Positions 40,323-49,458 are shown, counted from the stretch's first letter. The stretch: DNA of 64,000 bases from Peteryoungia ipomoeae (GCF_004912165.1 NZ_STGV01000002.1:186001-250000), one strand, 5' to 3'. Made by a program: numbers and translations. Notes: a model not told the origin generated them from the sequence alone.

Positions 40323-41282
40323 TCAGGCCTTGCCGGCCTTTGCAGCGCCGGTCTCGGCCTCGATACGGCGGGCAAAGTAGTTTGCCAGCAGCGCACCGGA
40401 AATATTGTGCCAGACGCTGAAGATCGCGCTCGGCACGGCGGCAAGCGGCGAGAAATAGGCATTGGCAAGCGCTGCCCCCAGGCCACTGTTCTGCATGCCC
40501 ACCTCGATTGCGATCGCCTTGCGCTTGGCGAGCGACAGGCCGCATGCACGGGCGGCGAAGAAGCCGAGCAGATAACCAAGGCCATTGTGCAGCACGACCA
40601 CGGCAAAGATCATCAGGCCGGACTCGATGATGGCACCGCGGCTTGCGCCGACCACGGCTGCAACGATCAGCACGATGCCCGCGACGCTGACCAGCGGCAG
40701 TGCCGGCACCGCTTTTGCAACAAGGCCCGGTACCAGCTTCTGCGCGGCAAAGCCGAGCGCCAGGGGTACCAGAACCACCTTCACGATGCTGATGAACATC
40801 GCCATGGCATCGACCGGCAGGAACTGGCTGGCAAACAGCCAGACAAGGAACGGCGTGACGATCGGCGCAGCCAGCGTCGTGACACTTGTGCAGGCCACCG
40901 AAAGCGCCACATCGCCCTTGCTGAGATAGGTCATGACGTTGGAGGAGGTACCGCCCGGGCAGCAGCCGACCAGGATCACGCCTGCCGCCACTTCCGGCGA
41001 CATGGGAATGATCTTGGTCAGGATCACGGCAATCAACGGCATGATGAGAAACTGCGCAACAACCCCGATCCCCACCTCATAGGGACGCCGCGCCACTTCG
41101 CGAAAGTCGTCGACCGAAATGGTCAGGCCCATGCCGAACATGATGATGGCGAGCAGCGTCACGATCCACGGGATGATCAGCTTGAAGGTCTCGGGAAAGA
41201 AGAAGCCGAGCACGGCAAAGAGGATGACCCAGCCGGCAAAGGTCTTGCCGACGAAATCCGATATCGATGTTAGGGCTTTCAT
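40323..41282 (-). CDS. BASS-family (bile acid:Na+ symporter) transporter
   Basis: A 319-aa membrane protein with about ten helices. The crossing motifs of the BASS/SBF fold are present: MFGMGLTISVDDF, VGCCPGGTSSNVMTYLSKGDVALSVACT and EVGMQNSGLGAALANAYF. Bacterial members (PanS/YocS type) move organic anions such as pantoate-like keto-acids with Na+. The substrate here is not predictable. ATG 41282 has GGAGTGAA upstream; the frame remains open further upstream into repeat DNA but that part is not protein-like. Confidence 0.9.
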   Translation of the reverse strand: MKALTSISDFVGKTFAGWVILFAVLGFFFPETFKLIIPWIVTLLAIIMFGMGLTISVDDFREVARRPYEVGIGVVAQFLIMPLIAVILTKIIPMSPEVAAGVILVGCCPGGTSSNVMTYLSKGDVALSVACTSVTTLAAPIVTPFLVWLFASQFLPVDAMAMFISIVKVVLVPLALGFAAQKLVPGLVAKAVPALPLVSVAGIVLIVAAVVGASRGAIIESGLMIFAVVVLHNGLGYLLGFFAARACGLSLAKRKAIAIEVGMQNSGLGAALANAYFSPLAAVPSAIFSVWHNISGALLANYFARRIEAETGAAKAGKA

Positions 41283-41371
41283 GTATTCACTCCATAGGCG
41301 ACATGCGACCGGTCTATGCCGATCGTCTGGCCTGTCAAGGCAAGCCGGGCACGCAGCGGTACCGACCGCCT

Positions 41372-41501
41372 CGCCCCGCCTGCGGGGAAATGGCAGCGTG
41401 AGGGGCAAGGCCACCGGATGCAGCGCAAGCGGCGCATTGCCCCTTCTCCCTAGCGGGGAGAAGCTGGTCCAAAGGACCAGATGAGGGGGCGCGAAGCGCA
41501 A
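41372..41501 (+). repeat. RIME-like intergenic element, copy A
   Basis: A unit of about 130 bp: a CCCCGCCTGCGGGG palindrome, GTGAGGGGCAAGGCCACC, a CTTCTCCCTAGCGGGGAGAAG palindrome, a TGGTCC/GGACCA hairpin and GATGAGGGGGCGCGAAGCGC. It matches copy B at 41806 in the same orientation with scattered substitutions. The design (several small palindromes in tandem, intergenic, Rhizobiaceae) fits the Rhizobium-specific intergenic mosaic elements. Confidence 0.75.
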
Positions 41502-41560
41502 CACCAGATGGCACAATGGTCGAGGCTCCGGGCTATCGTTTGCCTGTTGGTATTCGGCTA

Positions 41561-41697
41561 CGCCGCCCCCTCATCCGGCGCTTGCGCGCCACCTCTCTGC
41601 CGATGGGGAAACGAAGGGGCCGGCTCTGCGTTATTGCGCGCCCCTTCAGCCCCTCATCCGCCCTTCGGGCACCTTCTCCCCGCAAGCAGGGAGAAGG
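41561..41697 (-). repeat. Two partial RIME-like units in inverted orientation
   Basis: CCCCCTCATCCGGCGCTTGCGCGCCACCTCT (41563 onward) and CCCCTCATCCGCCCTTCGGGCACCTTCTCCCC (41653 onward) are each the reverse complement of the right half of copies A/B. The variable hairpin between CCCCTCATC and the CACCTTCTCCCC palindrome changes its sequence but keeps its pairing. Confidence 0.6.
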
Positions 41698-41805
41698 CCA
41701 CGCCGGCCAGCCCGCCCACAACACTCCGACGGCACGACGGCAACCCCAACACAAGGCTTCGTCGGGTGGGCTCCATCGGCACAGCGCATCCCCAAGCACA
41801 ACTTC

Positions 41806-41940
41806 CCCTCTCCCCGCCTGCGGGGAGAGGGCAGGGTGAGGGGCAAAGGCCACCAGATGCAAGGCAAGCGGCGCGCCCCCGCTTCTCCCCGGCGGGGAGA
41901 AGATGGTCCGAAGGACCAGATGAGGGGGCGCGAAGCGCAA
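41806..41940 (+). repeat. RIME-like intergenic element, copy B
   Basis: A second, more regular copy of the unit at 41372: CTCTCCCCGCCTGCGGGGAGAG palindrome, GGTGAGGGGCAAAGGCCACCAG, CTTCTCCCC/GGGGAGAAG palindrome, TGGTCC/GGACCA hairpin and GATGAGGGGGCGCGAAGCGC. It lies 434 bp from copy A in direct orientation. Confidence 0.75.
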
Positions 41941-42001
41941 GGCGGTATGGCAGACCCTGGCAGGGTCACCGGAACCTTCGCTCGGTGAAGTTCGGCTGCG
42001 C

Positions 42002-42050
42002 ACCCCCTCATCCGGCGCATACGCGCCACCTTCTCCCCGTTGGGGAGAAG
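42002..42050 (-). repeat. Partial RIME-like unit
   Basis: ACCCCCTCATCCGGCGCATA is followed by CGCGCCACCTTCTCCCCG, then TTGGGGAGAAGAGGG. This is an inverted half-unit closing the block that starts at copy B, so that copy B and this half-unit face each other. Confidence 0.6.
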
Positions 42051-42433
42051 AGGGAAACCGCCCTCGGCAGCATCGCAAACATCAAAAACCGGGGACGCCC
42101 CGCCCAATTTCCCTAACGAAATCAACACCCCGCGCCTTCAATCATCCCCGTATTCCGCACAGGCCCCATACTCGGTGCTGTCCCGCCCTCGGATACACCT
42201 GACGATGCGATGTCAGGCGAGGCGGGATCGGCGCCGGGGCGATGTGCTGTCGCAGGCAGAAAACCCCGGCCCGCTTGCAACGGTCTCCCTCCTGACGAAG
42301 GGCTGGACGAGGGTGATGGGGTCGGATGCCTCATAACCTGGATACCCTGATCGGAAGGGCGTGCCTCAGAGGCACACAGACAAGGCGCCCGCGCTGTCGC
42401 GAACACTCCAGACGGCGGGGCGAAACAAACGGC

Positions 42434-42470
42434 GGGGATGGGGTCAGTCTTAAAGACAGATCCCATCCCC
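42434..42470. repeat. 37-bp imperfect palindrome
   Basis: Arms GGGGATGGG (42434-42442) and CCCATCCCC (42462-42470) pair, and inside them GTCTT and AAGAC pair, with one central mismatch and one G:T. It is not part of the two other repeat families and no gene flanks it closely. Confidence 0.5.
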
Positions 42471-42586
42471 CGGGCGAGGGTCCCGGTCGGATTGGTGCAC
42501 CATCCGGCGGGAACCTCCCGGGCCACCGGCCAGGCTGACGCAGACATTCCCTCGGGAGGACTCTGCCAAGCCGGACCCTACGCCCG

Positions 42587-43354
42587 GTCACCCTCGTCCT
42601 CGGGTTTAACCCGAGGGATGACCCGAGGGCCGTCGCCGCCTTGCCAGAGAGACGCATGCAAGCGGGACAAAACGCCGAACGGGGCGCCGGAAGGAGCCAT
42701 ATATTACTACTTAGACAGGCTGCTTCTGGCGCCCCGTCCGAGACAAGTTTCAGGCACACCCGGAGGGAGAGATCCCGACCGGCGGTTTGGCTTGGGTTTT
42801 TTGACAGATTGCAGAGGTTTGACGCGCCATAGACGTCAAACCCGGGGATGCCTCGGCAGATCCTCGGGACAAGCCCGAGGATGACGTTCCGCTGAAGGCT
42901 CCCCAGTCAGATTCTCTGGTGTCGGTTATGAGAAGCGTCAGTGGAGAATACCAACCGCCACCCCCACCCGCCGTCATCCTCGGGCTCGTCCCGAGGATCT
43001 GCCAAGAACAGCAGCGGGGGTGACGGCAATGGCGAATGGTTCCGTCAGCGACGAGCGGGCTTGACCCGACCAGGGCTACACCGCAGATCGGTGTCAACGA
43101 GGGGATCGGTTGAGGTGGCAAACAGCAGTATCCACTAAAGATCAAAGAGGCGGGACACACCCCAGCCGTCGATTCCGGCGATGCCTGGATGGATCCTCGG
43201 GACGAGCCCGAGGATGACGTTCCGCGAACGGCGCTCTTATTGACCCTCTCCGGCGGCGGCGGCGAGCAGCGACAGCGGAAACCGCCACCCGCCAGCCCAC
43301 CCGCCGTCATCTTCGTCCTCGGGTTTAACCCGAGGGATGTCCCGAGGATCTGCC
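42587..43354. repeat. Cluster of five CCTCGGG/CCCGAGG palindromic repeats
   Basis: Five related palindromes with consensus GTCATCCTCGGG-Nx-CCCGAGGATCTGCC lie at 42587-42632 (+), 42856-42886 (-), 42973-43003 (+), 43191-43219 (-) and 43305-43354 (+). Orientation alternates. The copies at 42973 and 43305 share flanks of about 50 bp downstream (GTGACGG, GGTTCCGTC), so they are duplications of a larger unit. Two copies (42587, 43305) contain an extra GTTTAACCC arm. Confidence 0.75.
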
Positions 43355-43421
43355 TAGGCCAGCACCGGCGGTGACGGTAACGGCGGACGGTTCCGTCGGC
43401 GGCGAGATGAACCAGCCTTGG

Positions 43422-43456
43422 CCCCAAAACGAAACAAGGCCCGTCACCGACGGGCC
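43422..43456 (-). terminator. fadB intrinsic terminator
   Basis: Read leftward, an 8-bp stem GGCCCGTC/GACGGGCC with a 3-nt loop (43456-43438) is followed by TTGTTTCGTTTTGG. It lies 24 bp after the fadB stop, in the right position and orientation to end the beta-oxidation transcript. Confidence 0.75.
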
Positions 43457-43479
43457 CCGTTCACTGGAAGCGTTTGGCC

Positions 43480-45693
43480 TCACGCCGCCTTGGCAGCCGT
43501 CCCATAGGGATCAAAGCGGCCATAGAAGGTGTCGCCCTTGGCGGCCATGTCCTTGAGCAGCGGTGTCGGCTGGAAGTGATCGCCATAGGAGGCGGCGAGC
43601 TTTTCGCAGAGATCAACGAAAGCCTTCACGCCCATGCCGTCGATATAGGAGAGCGCACCACCGGTGTAAGGCGCAAAACCGAAGCCGAGGATGGAGCCGA
43701 CATCGGCTTCGCGCGGGTCCGTCACGATGCCTTCCTCGACGGTGCGGGCAGCTTCCAGCGCGATGGTGGCGAGGAAGCGGTCCTGCAGCGTCTTGACGTC
43801 GACATCATCAGGCTTCTGCTGCGGATAGAGGTCCTTCAAGCCCGGCCAGATATGCTTCTTCGCGGGCTTGGCCGGATAGTCGTAGAAGCCCTTGCCGTTC
43901 TTGCGGCCGCGACGGTCGAGGTCGTCGACCATCTTGTTGATCAGCGCCATATGCTCGGGCTTGACCGAGGCTTCGCCCAGATCGGCAATCGAGGCCTTCA
44001 TGATCTTCTGGGAAAGATCGACGGCCACCTCGTCGTTCAGCGACAACGGGCCGACCGGCATGCCGGCGAACTTGGCGGCATTCTCGATCATGACCGGCGG
44101 CACGCCTTCGGCCAGCATGTCATAGGCTTCGTTGATGTAACGGAAGACGCAGCGATTGACGAAGAAGCCGCGCGTGTCGTTGACGACGATCGGGGTCTTC
44201 CTGATCGCGGCGACGTAATCGAGCGCGACGGCCAGCGCCTTGTCGCCGGTTTCCTTGCCGAGAATGACTTCGGTCAGCATCATCTTCTCGACCGGCGAGA
44301 AGAAGTGGATGCCGATGAAATCGACCGGGCGCTTCGAATTTTCGGCCAGGCCCGTGATCGGCAGGGTCGAGGTGTTGGAGGCAAAGATCGCGCCTTCCGG
44401 CAGCACGGCCTCGACCTTCTCAATCACGGCCTTCTTGACGTCGCGATCCTCGAAGACCGCCTCGATGACGAGATCGGCATCGGCGAGCGTGGCGTAATCG
44501 GCAGAGGGCGTGATCAGGGCGAGCAGCTTGTCGCCGTCGTCCTTGCTCATCTTGCCCTTGCCGACGGCGCCGGCGACCAGACCTTCGCAGACGGCCTTGC
44601 CCTTGCCCGCAGCCTCCATGTCGCGATCGTTGAGAACGACCGGGATGCCGGCAGCGGCCGTGACATAACCGATCGAGGCGCCCATGAAGCCGGCGCCGAC
44701 GACGCCGATCTTCTTGAACTCGCTCTTTGCAACACCGGCCGGGCGGCGGGCGCCCTTGCCGAGTTCCTGCATCGAGACGAAGAGCGAGCGGATCATCGAG
44801 AAGGCCTCGGTGGTCTGCAGGATCTGGGTGAAATAGCGCTGCTCGATCTTCAGGCCCGTCTCGAACGGCACCTGCAGGCCTTCATAGACGGACTTCAGGA
44901 TGGCGAGTGCGGCCGGATAGTTTCCGGCGGTTTCGCGGCGCAGGATGGCGGAGGCGGCCGGCCAGAGCTGGGCAGCAGCCGGCGTCCAGATGCCGCCGCC
45001 CGGGACCTTGAAGCCCTTCTCGTCCCAGGGGGCGACCGGCTTCAGACCGTCCTTGATCATTTGCTTGGCCGCATTGATCAACTCGCCCGGCTCGACGACC
45101 TGATGCACGAGGTTCATCGCCTTGGCACGGGCGGCCGTCAGGCTCGAGCCGGTGGTCATCATCTGCAGGGCGTCCTGCGCATTGGCGAGGCGGGCCACAC
45201 GCTGGGTGCCGCCGGCGCCGGGGAAGATGCCGACCTTGACCTCGGGCAGCGCGATCTTGACCGACTTGGCATTGGAAGCAACACGGCCGTGGCAGGCGAG
45301 CGACAGCTCGAAGGCGCCGCCCATGCAGGTGCCGTTGATCGCCGAGACCCAGGGCTTGCCATTGGTCTCGATCTTGCGCCACAGCCAGGTCATGCGGCCG
45401 ACGGCCTCGAAGATCTTCTGCATGGCGCCTTCCGGATCGCTGGCGCGCTCCGACGCGATGGTCTCGAACATGCCCTTGATCATGGTGAGATCCGCACCGC
45501 CGGAGAAGGTCGACTTGCCGGAAGTGAAGACAACGCCCTTGACGCCGTCATCGGAGACGGTCTGGTCGATGATCCTTTCGATCTCGTCCATGACCTCGAC
45601 AGTAAAGACGTTCATCGACTTTTCCGGCATGTCCCAGGTGACGAGTGCGATGCCGTCCGCGTCGGTCTCGATGGTGAAGTTCTTGTAGGTCAT
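43480..45693 (-). CDS. fadB: Fatty-acid oxidation complex alpha: enoyl-CoA hydratase/3-hydroxyacyl-CoA dehydrogenase
   Basis: A 737-aa bifunctional protein. The N-terminal crotonase domain (about 1-200) shows FSGGADLTMIKGM, INGTCMGGAFELSLACHGR and LPEVKVGIFPGAGGTQR with the two catalytic glutamates. The NAD-binding domain starts near 312 (KKIGVVGAGFMGASIGYVTA), followed by HFFSPVEKMMLTEVI and a C-terminal dehydrogenase domain. It carries out steps two and three of beta-oxidation. ATG 45693 has AGAGGAA upstream. An upstream extension runs into repeat DNA and is rejected. It is last in the leftward set acyl-CoA dehydrogenase, fadA, fadB. Confidence 0.95.
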   Translation of the reverse strand: MTYKNFTIETDADGIALVTWDMPEKSMNVFTVEVMDEIERIIDQTVSDDGVKGVVFTSGKSTFSGGADLTMIKGMFETIASERASDPEGAMQKIFEAVGRMTWLWRKIETNGKPWVSAINGTCMGGAFELSLACHGRVASNAKSVKIALPEVKVGIFPGAGGTQRVARLANAQDALQMMTTGSSLTAARAKAMNLVHQVVEPGELINAAKQMIKDGLKPVAPWDEKGFKVPGGGIWTPAAAQLWPAASAILRRETAGNYPAALAILKSVYEGLQVPFETGLKIEQRYFTQILQTTEAFSMIRSLFVSMQELGKGARRPAGVAKSEFKKIGVVGAGFMGASIGYVTAAAGIPVVLNDRDMEAAGKGKAVCEGLVAGAVGKGKMSKDDGDKLLALITPSADYATLADADLVIEAVFEDRDVKKAVIEKVEAVLPEGAIFASNTSTLPITGLAENSKRPVDFIGIHFFSPVEKMMLTEVILGKETGDKALAVALDYVAAIRKTPIVVNDTRGFFVNRCVFRYINEAYDMLAEGVPPVMIENAAKFAGMPVGPLSLNDEVAVDLSQKIMKASIADLGEASVKPEHMALINKMVDDLDRRGRKNGKGFYDYPAKPAKKHIWPGLKDLYPQQKPDDVDVKTLQDRFLATIALEAARTVEEGIVTDPREADVGSILGFGFAPYTGGALSYIDGMGVKAFVDLCEKLAASYGDHFQPTPLLKDMAAKGDTFYGRFDPYGTAAKAA

Positions 45694-45734
45694 GATGGGA
45701 TTCCTCTTCCCTGAAATTCGATGTTGTGCAGGAC

Positions 45735-45866
45735 AGCCCCCCTCACCCGGCCTCCGCTTCGCTCGGCCACCCTCTCCCCGAGGGGAGAGGAGGATTGGCC
45801 AGCGCTGCGGCGACATCTCTTCTCCCCAGCGGGGAGAAGGTGCCGGCAGGCGGATGAGGGGGGCTA
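45735..45866. repeat. RIME-like element between fadA and fadB
   Basis: Two facing half-units: CCCCCTCACCCGG, a TCCGCTTCGCTCGG hairpin and CCCTCTCCCCGAGGGGAGAGG on the left, and CTTCTCCCCAGCGGGGAGAAG with GTGCCGGCAGGCGGATGAGG on the right. It fills most of the 178-bp fadA-fadB gap and is related to the units at 41.4-42.1 kb. In the transcript it would form stable hairpins. Confidence 0.7.
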
Positions 45867-45871
45867 CCCCA

Positions 45872-47080
45872 TCAAACGCGTTCGATCACTGTCGCGGTGC
45901 CCATGCCCGCGCCGATGCAGAGGGTGACCAGCGCGGTGTTCAGATCGCGTCGCTCCAGCTCGTCGAGCACCGTGCCGAGGATCATCGCGCCGGTGGCACC
46001 GAGCGGGTGGCCCATGGCGATTGCGCCGCCGGCGACGTTCATCTTGGCGTGGTCGATGTCGAAATGCTGCATGAAGCGCAGGACGACGGCGGCGAAGGCC
46101 TCGTTCAGTTCGAAGAGGTCGAAATCGGAGATCTTCATGCCGGTGCGGGCGAGAAGCTTTTCGGTGACGTCGACCGGGCCAGTCAGCATCAGGGCCGGAT
46201 CGGAACCAATATTGGTGAAGGCGCGGATGCGGGCGCGGGGCTTCAGGCCCATGGCCTGACCGCCGGCCTTCGAGCCAACGAGAACGGCGGCTGCACCGTC
46301 GACGATGCCAGAAGAGTTGCCGGCATGGTGGACATAGGTGATGCGCTCGATTTCCGGATGCGCCTGGATGGCGACGGCTTCGAACCCGCCCATTTCGCCC
46401 GGCATCTGGAAGGAGGCCTGCAGGCTTGCCAGCGACTGCATGTCGGTGCCCGGGCGCATATGCTCGTCGCGGTCGAGAATGGTCAGGCCGTTGACGTCTT
46501 TTACCGGAATGACAGACTTGGCGAAGTTGCCGGCGGCCCAGGAGGCGGCGGCGCGCTTCTGGCTTTCGACGGCATAGGCGTCGACGTCGTCACGGGTGAA
46601 TCCATATTTCGTGGCGATCAGGTCGGCCGAGACGCCCTGCGGCATGAAATAGCCGGGGAAGTTGACCGAGGGGTCCATGTACCAGGCGCCACCCGACATG
46701 CCCATGCCAACGCGGGACATGCTTTCGACGCCACCGGCAATGACGATGTCGTCGGAACCGGCCACGACCTTGCCGGCGGCGAGGTTGATGGCATCGAGAC
46801 CCGAGGCGCAGAAGCGCGAGATCTGCATGCCCGGCGCCTTGAAATCATAACCGGCTTCGAAGGCGGCGGCCTTGGGGATCACGGCACCGGCTTCCATGAC
46901 CGGATCGACGCAGCCGAAGATGATGTCGTCGACCTTGGCCGTGTCGAGGCCGTTGCGGTCGCGCAGCGCTTCCAGCGTGCGTGCAGCCAGACGCGGCGTC
47001 GGCACTTCGTGCAGCGAACCGTCCTTCTTGCCGCGACCGCGGGGGGTGCGCACGTGGTCGTAAATAAAGGCTTCCGTCAT
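45872..47080 (-). CDS. fadA: Acetyl-CoA C-acetyltransferase (3-ketoacyl-CoA thiolase)
   Basis: A 402-aa thiolase. The nucleophilic Cys lies in SRFCASGLDAINLAAG (near residue 90), the C-terminal GHPLGATGAMILGT holds the catalytic His and CIGAGMGTATVIERV the second Cys. It cleaves 3-ketoacyl-CoA with CoA at the last step of beta-oxidation. GGGAGAGAAAC precedes ATG 47080. The gaps to neighbours on both sides hold palindromic repeats, so fadB and fadA are not tightly coupled as in E. coli. Confidence 0.95.
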   Translation of the reverse strand: MTEAFIYDHVRTPRGRGKKDGSLHEVPTPRLAARTLEALRDRNGLDTAKVDDIIFGCVDPVMEAGAVIPKAAAFEAGYDFKAPGMQISRFCASGLDAINLAAGKVVAGSDDIVIAGGVESMSRVGMGMSGGAWYMDPSVNFPGYFMPQGVSADLIATKYGFTRDDVDAYAVESQKRAAASWAAGNFAKSVIPVKDVNGLTILDRDEHMRPGTDMQSLASLQASFQMPGEMGGFEAVAIQAHPEIERITYVHHAGNSSGIVDGAAAVLVGSKAGGQAMGLKPRARIRAFTNIGSDPALMLTGPVDVTEKLLARTGMKISDFDLFELNEAFAAVVLRFMQHFDIDHAKMNVAGGAIAMGHPLGATGAMILGTVLDELERRDLNTALVTLCIGAGMGTATVIERV

Positions 47081-47167
47081 GTTTCTCTCCCTTGGGCGCC
47101 TGGGCGCCTGAATTTCAATGTCCTCCGCCTGCCATTCTTTCGGCAAGACGGGGCCGCATCCTCGGGT

Positions 47168-47265
47168 CAACCCTCCCCCTTGTGGGGAGGGTCGGAGCGC
47201 AGCGACGGGGAGGGGTAACCCCGGAACAAGGCCCCTCCCCAACCTTCCCCACAAGGGGGAAGAGC
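47168..47265. repeat. Palindromic element between the acyl-CoA dehydrogenase gene and fadA
   Basis: CCCTCCCCCTTGTGGGGAGG near 47170 is repeated in inverted form near 47242 as CTTCCCCACAAGGGGGAAG, with GGGGAGGGG/CCCCTCCCC between them. The unit fills half the 196-bp gap and recalls the small palindromes of RIME-type elements, but its sequence differs from those at 41.4 kb. Confidence 0.65.
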
Positions 47266-47276
47266 AGGTCGCGCGA

Positions 47277-49070
47277 TCAAAACGCCTCGGCGGCCATTTC
47301 CATCAGGCTGTCGGCACCGGTTTCGATGCGGGCCTTGCGGAGTGATGTCTCCGGCATGACCTTTTCCATGTAGAAGCGGCCGGTCAACAGCTTGTTCTTG
47401 TAATAATCGGCGTCGCCGGAGCCGGCGGCGAGGTTTTCATTGGCGGCCTTGGCCATCTTGGCCCACATGTAGCCGAGCACGACGAGGCCGAAGAGGTGCA
47501 TGTAATCGGTGGAGCCGGCGCCGGCATTGTCGGGCTTGGCCATGGCGTTCTGCATGAACCACATGGTGGACGCCTGCAGGTCGTTCAAGCCCTTCTTCAG
47601 GCTCTTGGTAAAGCCGGCCATCGCCTCGTCGTTGCGGTTTTCCTCGCAGAAATCACCGATTTCCTTGAACAGCGCCATGACGGCCCGGCCGCCATTGAGA
47701 CCGAGCTTGCGGCCAACGAGATCGAGCGCCTGAATGCCGTTGGCGCCTTCGTAGATCATGGCGATACGGGCATCGCGGACATACTGGGACATGCCCCATT
47801 CCTCGATATAGCCGTGGCCGCCATAGACCTGCTGGGCCATGACCGCATGGTCGAAGCCCTTGTCGGTCAGCACGCCCTTGAGGATGGGGGTCATCAGGCC
47901 GAGAATGTCATCGGCGGCCTGACGCTCGGCAGCATCCGTCGAGCGATGGGCGATGTCCGACTTCAGCGCCGTCCAGAGCGTGAAGGCGCGACCAGCCTCG
48001 TTGAAGGACTTGATCGTGAGCAGCGCACGACGGATGTCGGGATGCACGATGATCGGATCGGCCTTCTTTTCCGGCGCCTTGACGCCAGACAGTGACCGGC
48101 CCTGGATGCGCTCGCGGGCATAATTGGCGGCGTTCTGATAGGCGATCTCGGAGATCGACAGGCCCTGCAGGCCAACGCCGAGGCGGGCTTCGTTCATCAT
48201 GACGAACATGGCGGCAAGGCCCTTGTTCTCAGCCCCGATCAGGTAGCCGGTCGCCTCGTCATAGTTCATGACGCAGGTGGCGTTGCCGTGGATGCCCATC
48301 TTGTGCTCGATCGCACCGCAGGAAACCGTGTTGCGATCGCCGACCGAGCCATCATCGCCGACCATGAACTTCGGCACGATGAAGAGCGAAATGCCCTTGG
48401 TGCCTTCAGGCGCGCCCTCGATGCGGGCGAGCACCAGATGGATGATGTTATCCGACATGTCGTGTTCGCCGGCCGAGATGAAGATCTTCTGGCCGGAGAT
48501 CTTGTAGGAACCATCACCATTCGGCACGGCCTTGGTGCGCAGCAGACCGAGATCGGTTCCGCAATGCGGCTCGGTGAGGTTCATGGTGCCGGTCCAGATG
48601 CCCTCGACCATCTTCGGCAGATATTTCTGCTTCTGCTCATCCGAGCCGTGGACGAGGATCGCGGCAATGGCCCCCTGGGTCAGGCCCGGATACATCATCA
48701 ACGCCATATTGGCCGACGACATGTATTCGCCGACGGCAGAGTGCAGCGTGTAAGGCAGCCCCTGCCCGCCGAACTCGGCCGGAACGGCGAGACCCAGCCA
48801 GCCGCCCTGACAATAGGCATCATAGGCCTGCTTGAAGCCCTTCGGCGTTGTGACGGAACCATCGTCCGCGCGCTTGCAGCCTTCCTGATCGCCCGAAAGA
48901 TTCAAGGGAAAGAGTTCTTCTTCCGCAAGCCGGGCGGCCTCACCGACAATCGCCTCGACCATGTCAGGCGTCGCATCCTCGAAGCCGGGAAGGTTGTTGT
49001 AACGCTCGAGGCCGAGAACATCGTTCAGGATGAAAAGCGTGTCGTTTACGGGAGCCTTGTAGACGGGCAT
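47277..49070 (-). CDS. Acyl-CoA dehydrogenase (FadE/DmdC-like, long form)
   Basis: A 597-aa FAD-dependent acyl-CoA dehydrogenase of the longer subgroup that includes 3-methylmercaptopropionyl-CoA dehydrogenase (DmdC). It has an N-terminal extension, the flavin-binding block [37 protein letters not shown], the helical domain with [46 protein letters not shown] (candidate catalytic Glu in IYEG), and an extra C-terminal domain. It does the first step of beta-oxidation or of dimethylsulfoniopropionate demethylation. The company of fadA and fadB favours fatty acids. Confidence 0.9.
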   Translation of the reverse strand: MPVYKAPVNDTLFILNDVLGLERYNNLPGFEDATPDMVEAIVGEAARLAEEELFPLNLSGDQEGCKRADDGSVTTPKGFKQAYDAYCQGGWLGLAVPAEFGGQGLPYTLHSAVGEYMSSANMALMMYPGLTQGAIAAILVHGSDEQKQKYLPKMVEGIWTGTMNLTEPHCGTDLGLLRTKAVPNGDGSYKISGQKIFISAGEHDMSDNIIHLVLARIEGAPEGTKGISLFIVPKFMVGDDGSVGDRNTVSCGAIEHKMGIHGNATCVMNYDEATGYLIGAENKGLAAMFVMMNEARLGVGLQGLSISEIAYQNAANYARERIQGRSLSGVKAPEKKADPIIVHPDIRRALLTIKSFNEAGRAFTLWTALKSDIAHRSTDAAERQAADDILGLMTPILKGVLTDKGFDHAVMAQQVYGGHGYIEEWGMSQYVRDARIAMIYEGANGIQALDLVGRKLGLNGGRAVMALFKEIGDFCEENRNDEAMAGFTKSLKKGLNDLQASTMWFMQNAMAKPDNAGAGSTDYMHLFGLVVLGYMWAKMAKAANENLAAGSGDADYYKNKLLTGRFYMEKVMPETSLRKARIETGADSLMEMAAEAF

Positions 49071-49133
49071 CGGGCATCTTCCTCCAAAGACAAAATTCCG
49101 AGCGGATCAGATCAGGCCCGCTTATACAAAATA

Positions 49134-49155
49134 TTGACGTGCGCGTAAACGTCAA
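49134..49155. promoter_or_regulatory. TTGACGT-N8-ACGTCAA inverted repeat in the acyl-CoA dehydrogenase/podJ gap
   Basis: A perfect 7-bp inverted repeat lies 64 bp upstream of the acyl-CoA dehydrogenase start in an AT-richer stretch. Its position fits an operator for the beta-oxidation genes. The core resembles the CGT-rich sites of MerR-type regulators of branched-chain and fatty-acyl catabolism. The rest of the 388-bp gap to podJ shows no gene. Confidence 0.5.
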
Positions 49156-49458
49156 AGTTCTGACTGCTTGCGATTTTTGCGTCCGGCGCGGCGCGCAAGG
49201 CGGAAACGCGGCGCCTCAGGCCGACCGAACCGTCGTCTTGATGCCTCAACGGCCCAAATGAAGAATTCCTCCCTGCGCTTAACTGCTTCTTTACCATGTT
49301 TCCTGAAAAGTTGACCTGACAGCCGGGTCTCCGCAATCGATTCCGACCGATGCGCCACACCTCCTAAGGGGTGGCAAAACAGAGGTTGGACTGATGGGAG
49401 ACCCAGCACCCCTTACCGCGGCATCGGCGATTGCCGACAGCATCGAAGCGAGCAGAAC

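Larger units (their letters stand above)
41283..43479. other. 2.2-kb gene-free, repeat-filled region
   Basis: I see no convincing gene in this stretch. Open frames exist on both strands, but they lack ribosome sites, run through palindromes and have no protein-like composition. The left part (41.37-42.08 kb) holds RIME-like mosaic units, the middle (42.13-42.56 kb) a long palindrome and unrecognised sequence, and the right part (42.59-43.36 kb) a cluster of CCTCGGG/CCCGAGG palindromes, ending with the fadB terminator. Confidence 0.75.

Noticed and set aside
41481..42116. A 211-codon open frame through the RIME-like block
   Set aside because: It is a translation of palindromic repeat DNA, not conserved protein.
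42438..42884. A 148-codon open frame in the repeat region
   Set aside because: It starts in a palindrome, crosses two repeats and has no ribosome site or protein-like pattern.
42587..43354. CRISPR array
   Set aside because: The repeats alternate in orientation, are self-complementary, have spacing from 90 to 220 bp and differ from each other. No cas genes are in the window.
43474..45714. A 746-codon open frame on the + strand opposite fadB
   Set aside because: It is antisense to a complete, motif-rich fadB. Long antisense frames are common in GC-rich codon-biased genes, and its product has no recognisable domain.
45692..47218. A 508-codon open frame on the + strand opposite fadA
   Set aside because: It is a shadow of fadA plus repeats and has no ribosome site or protein motif.
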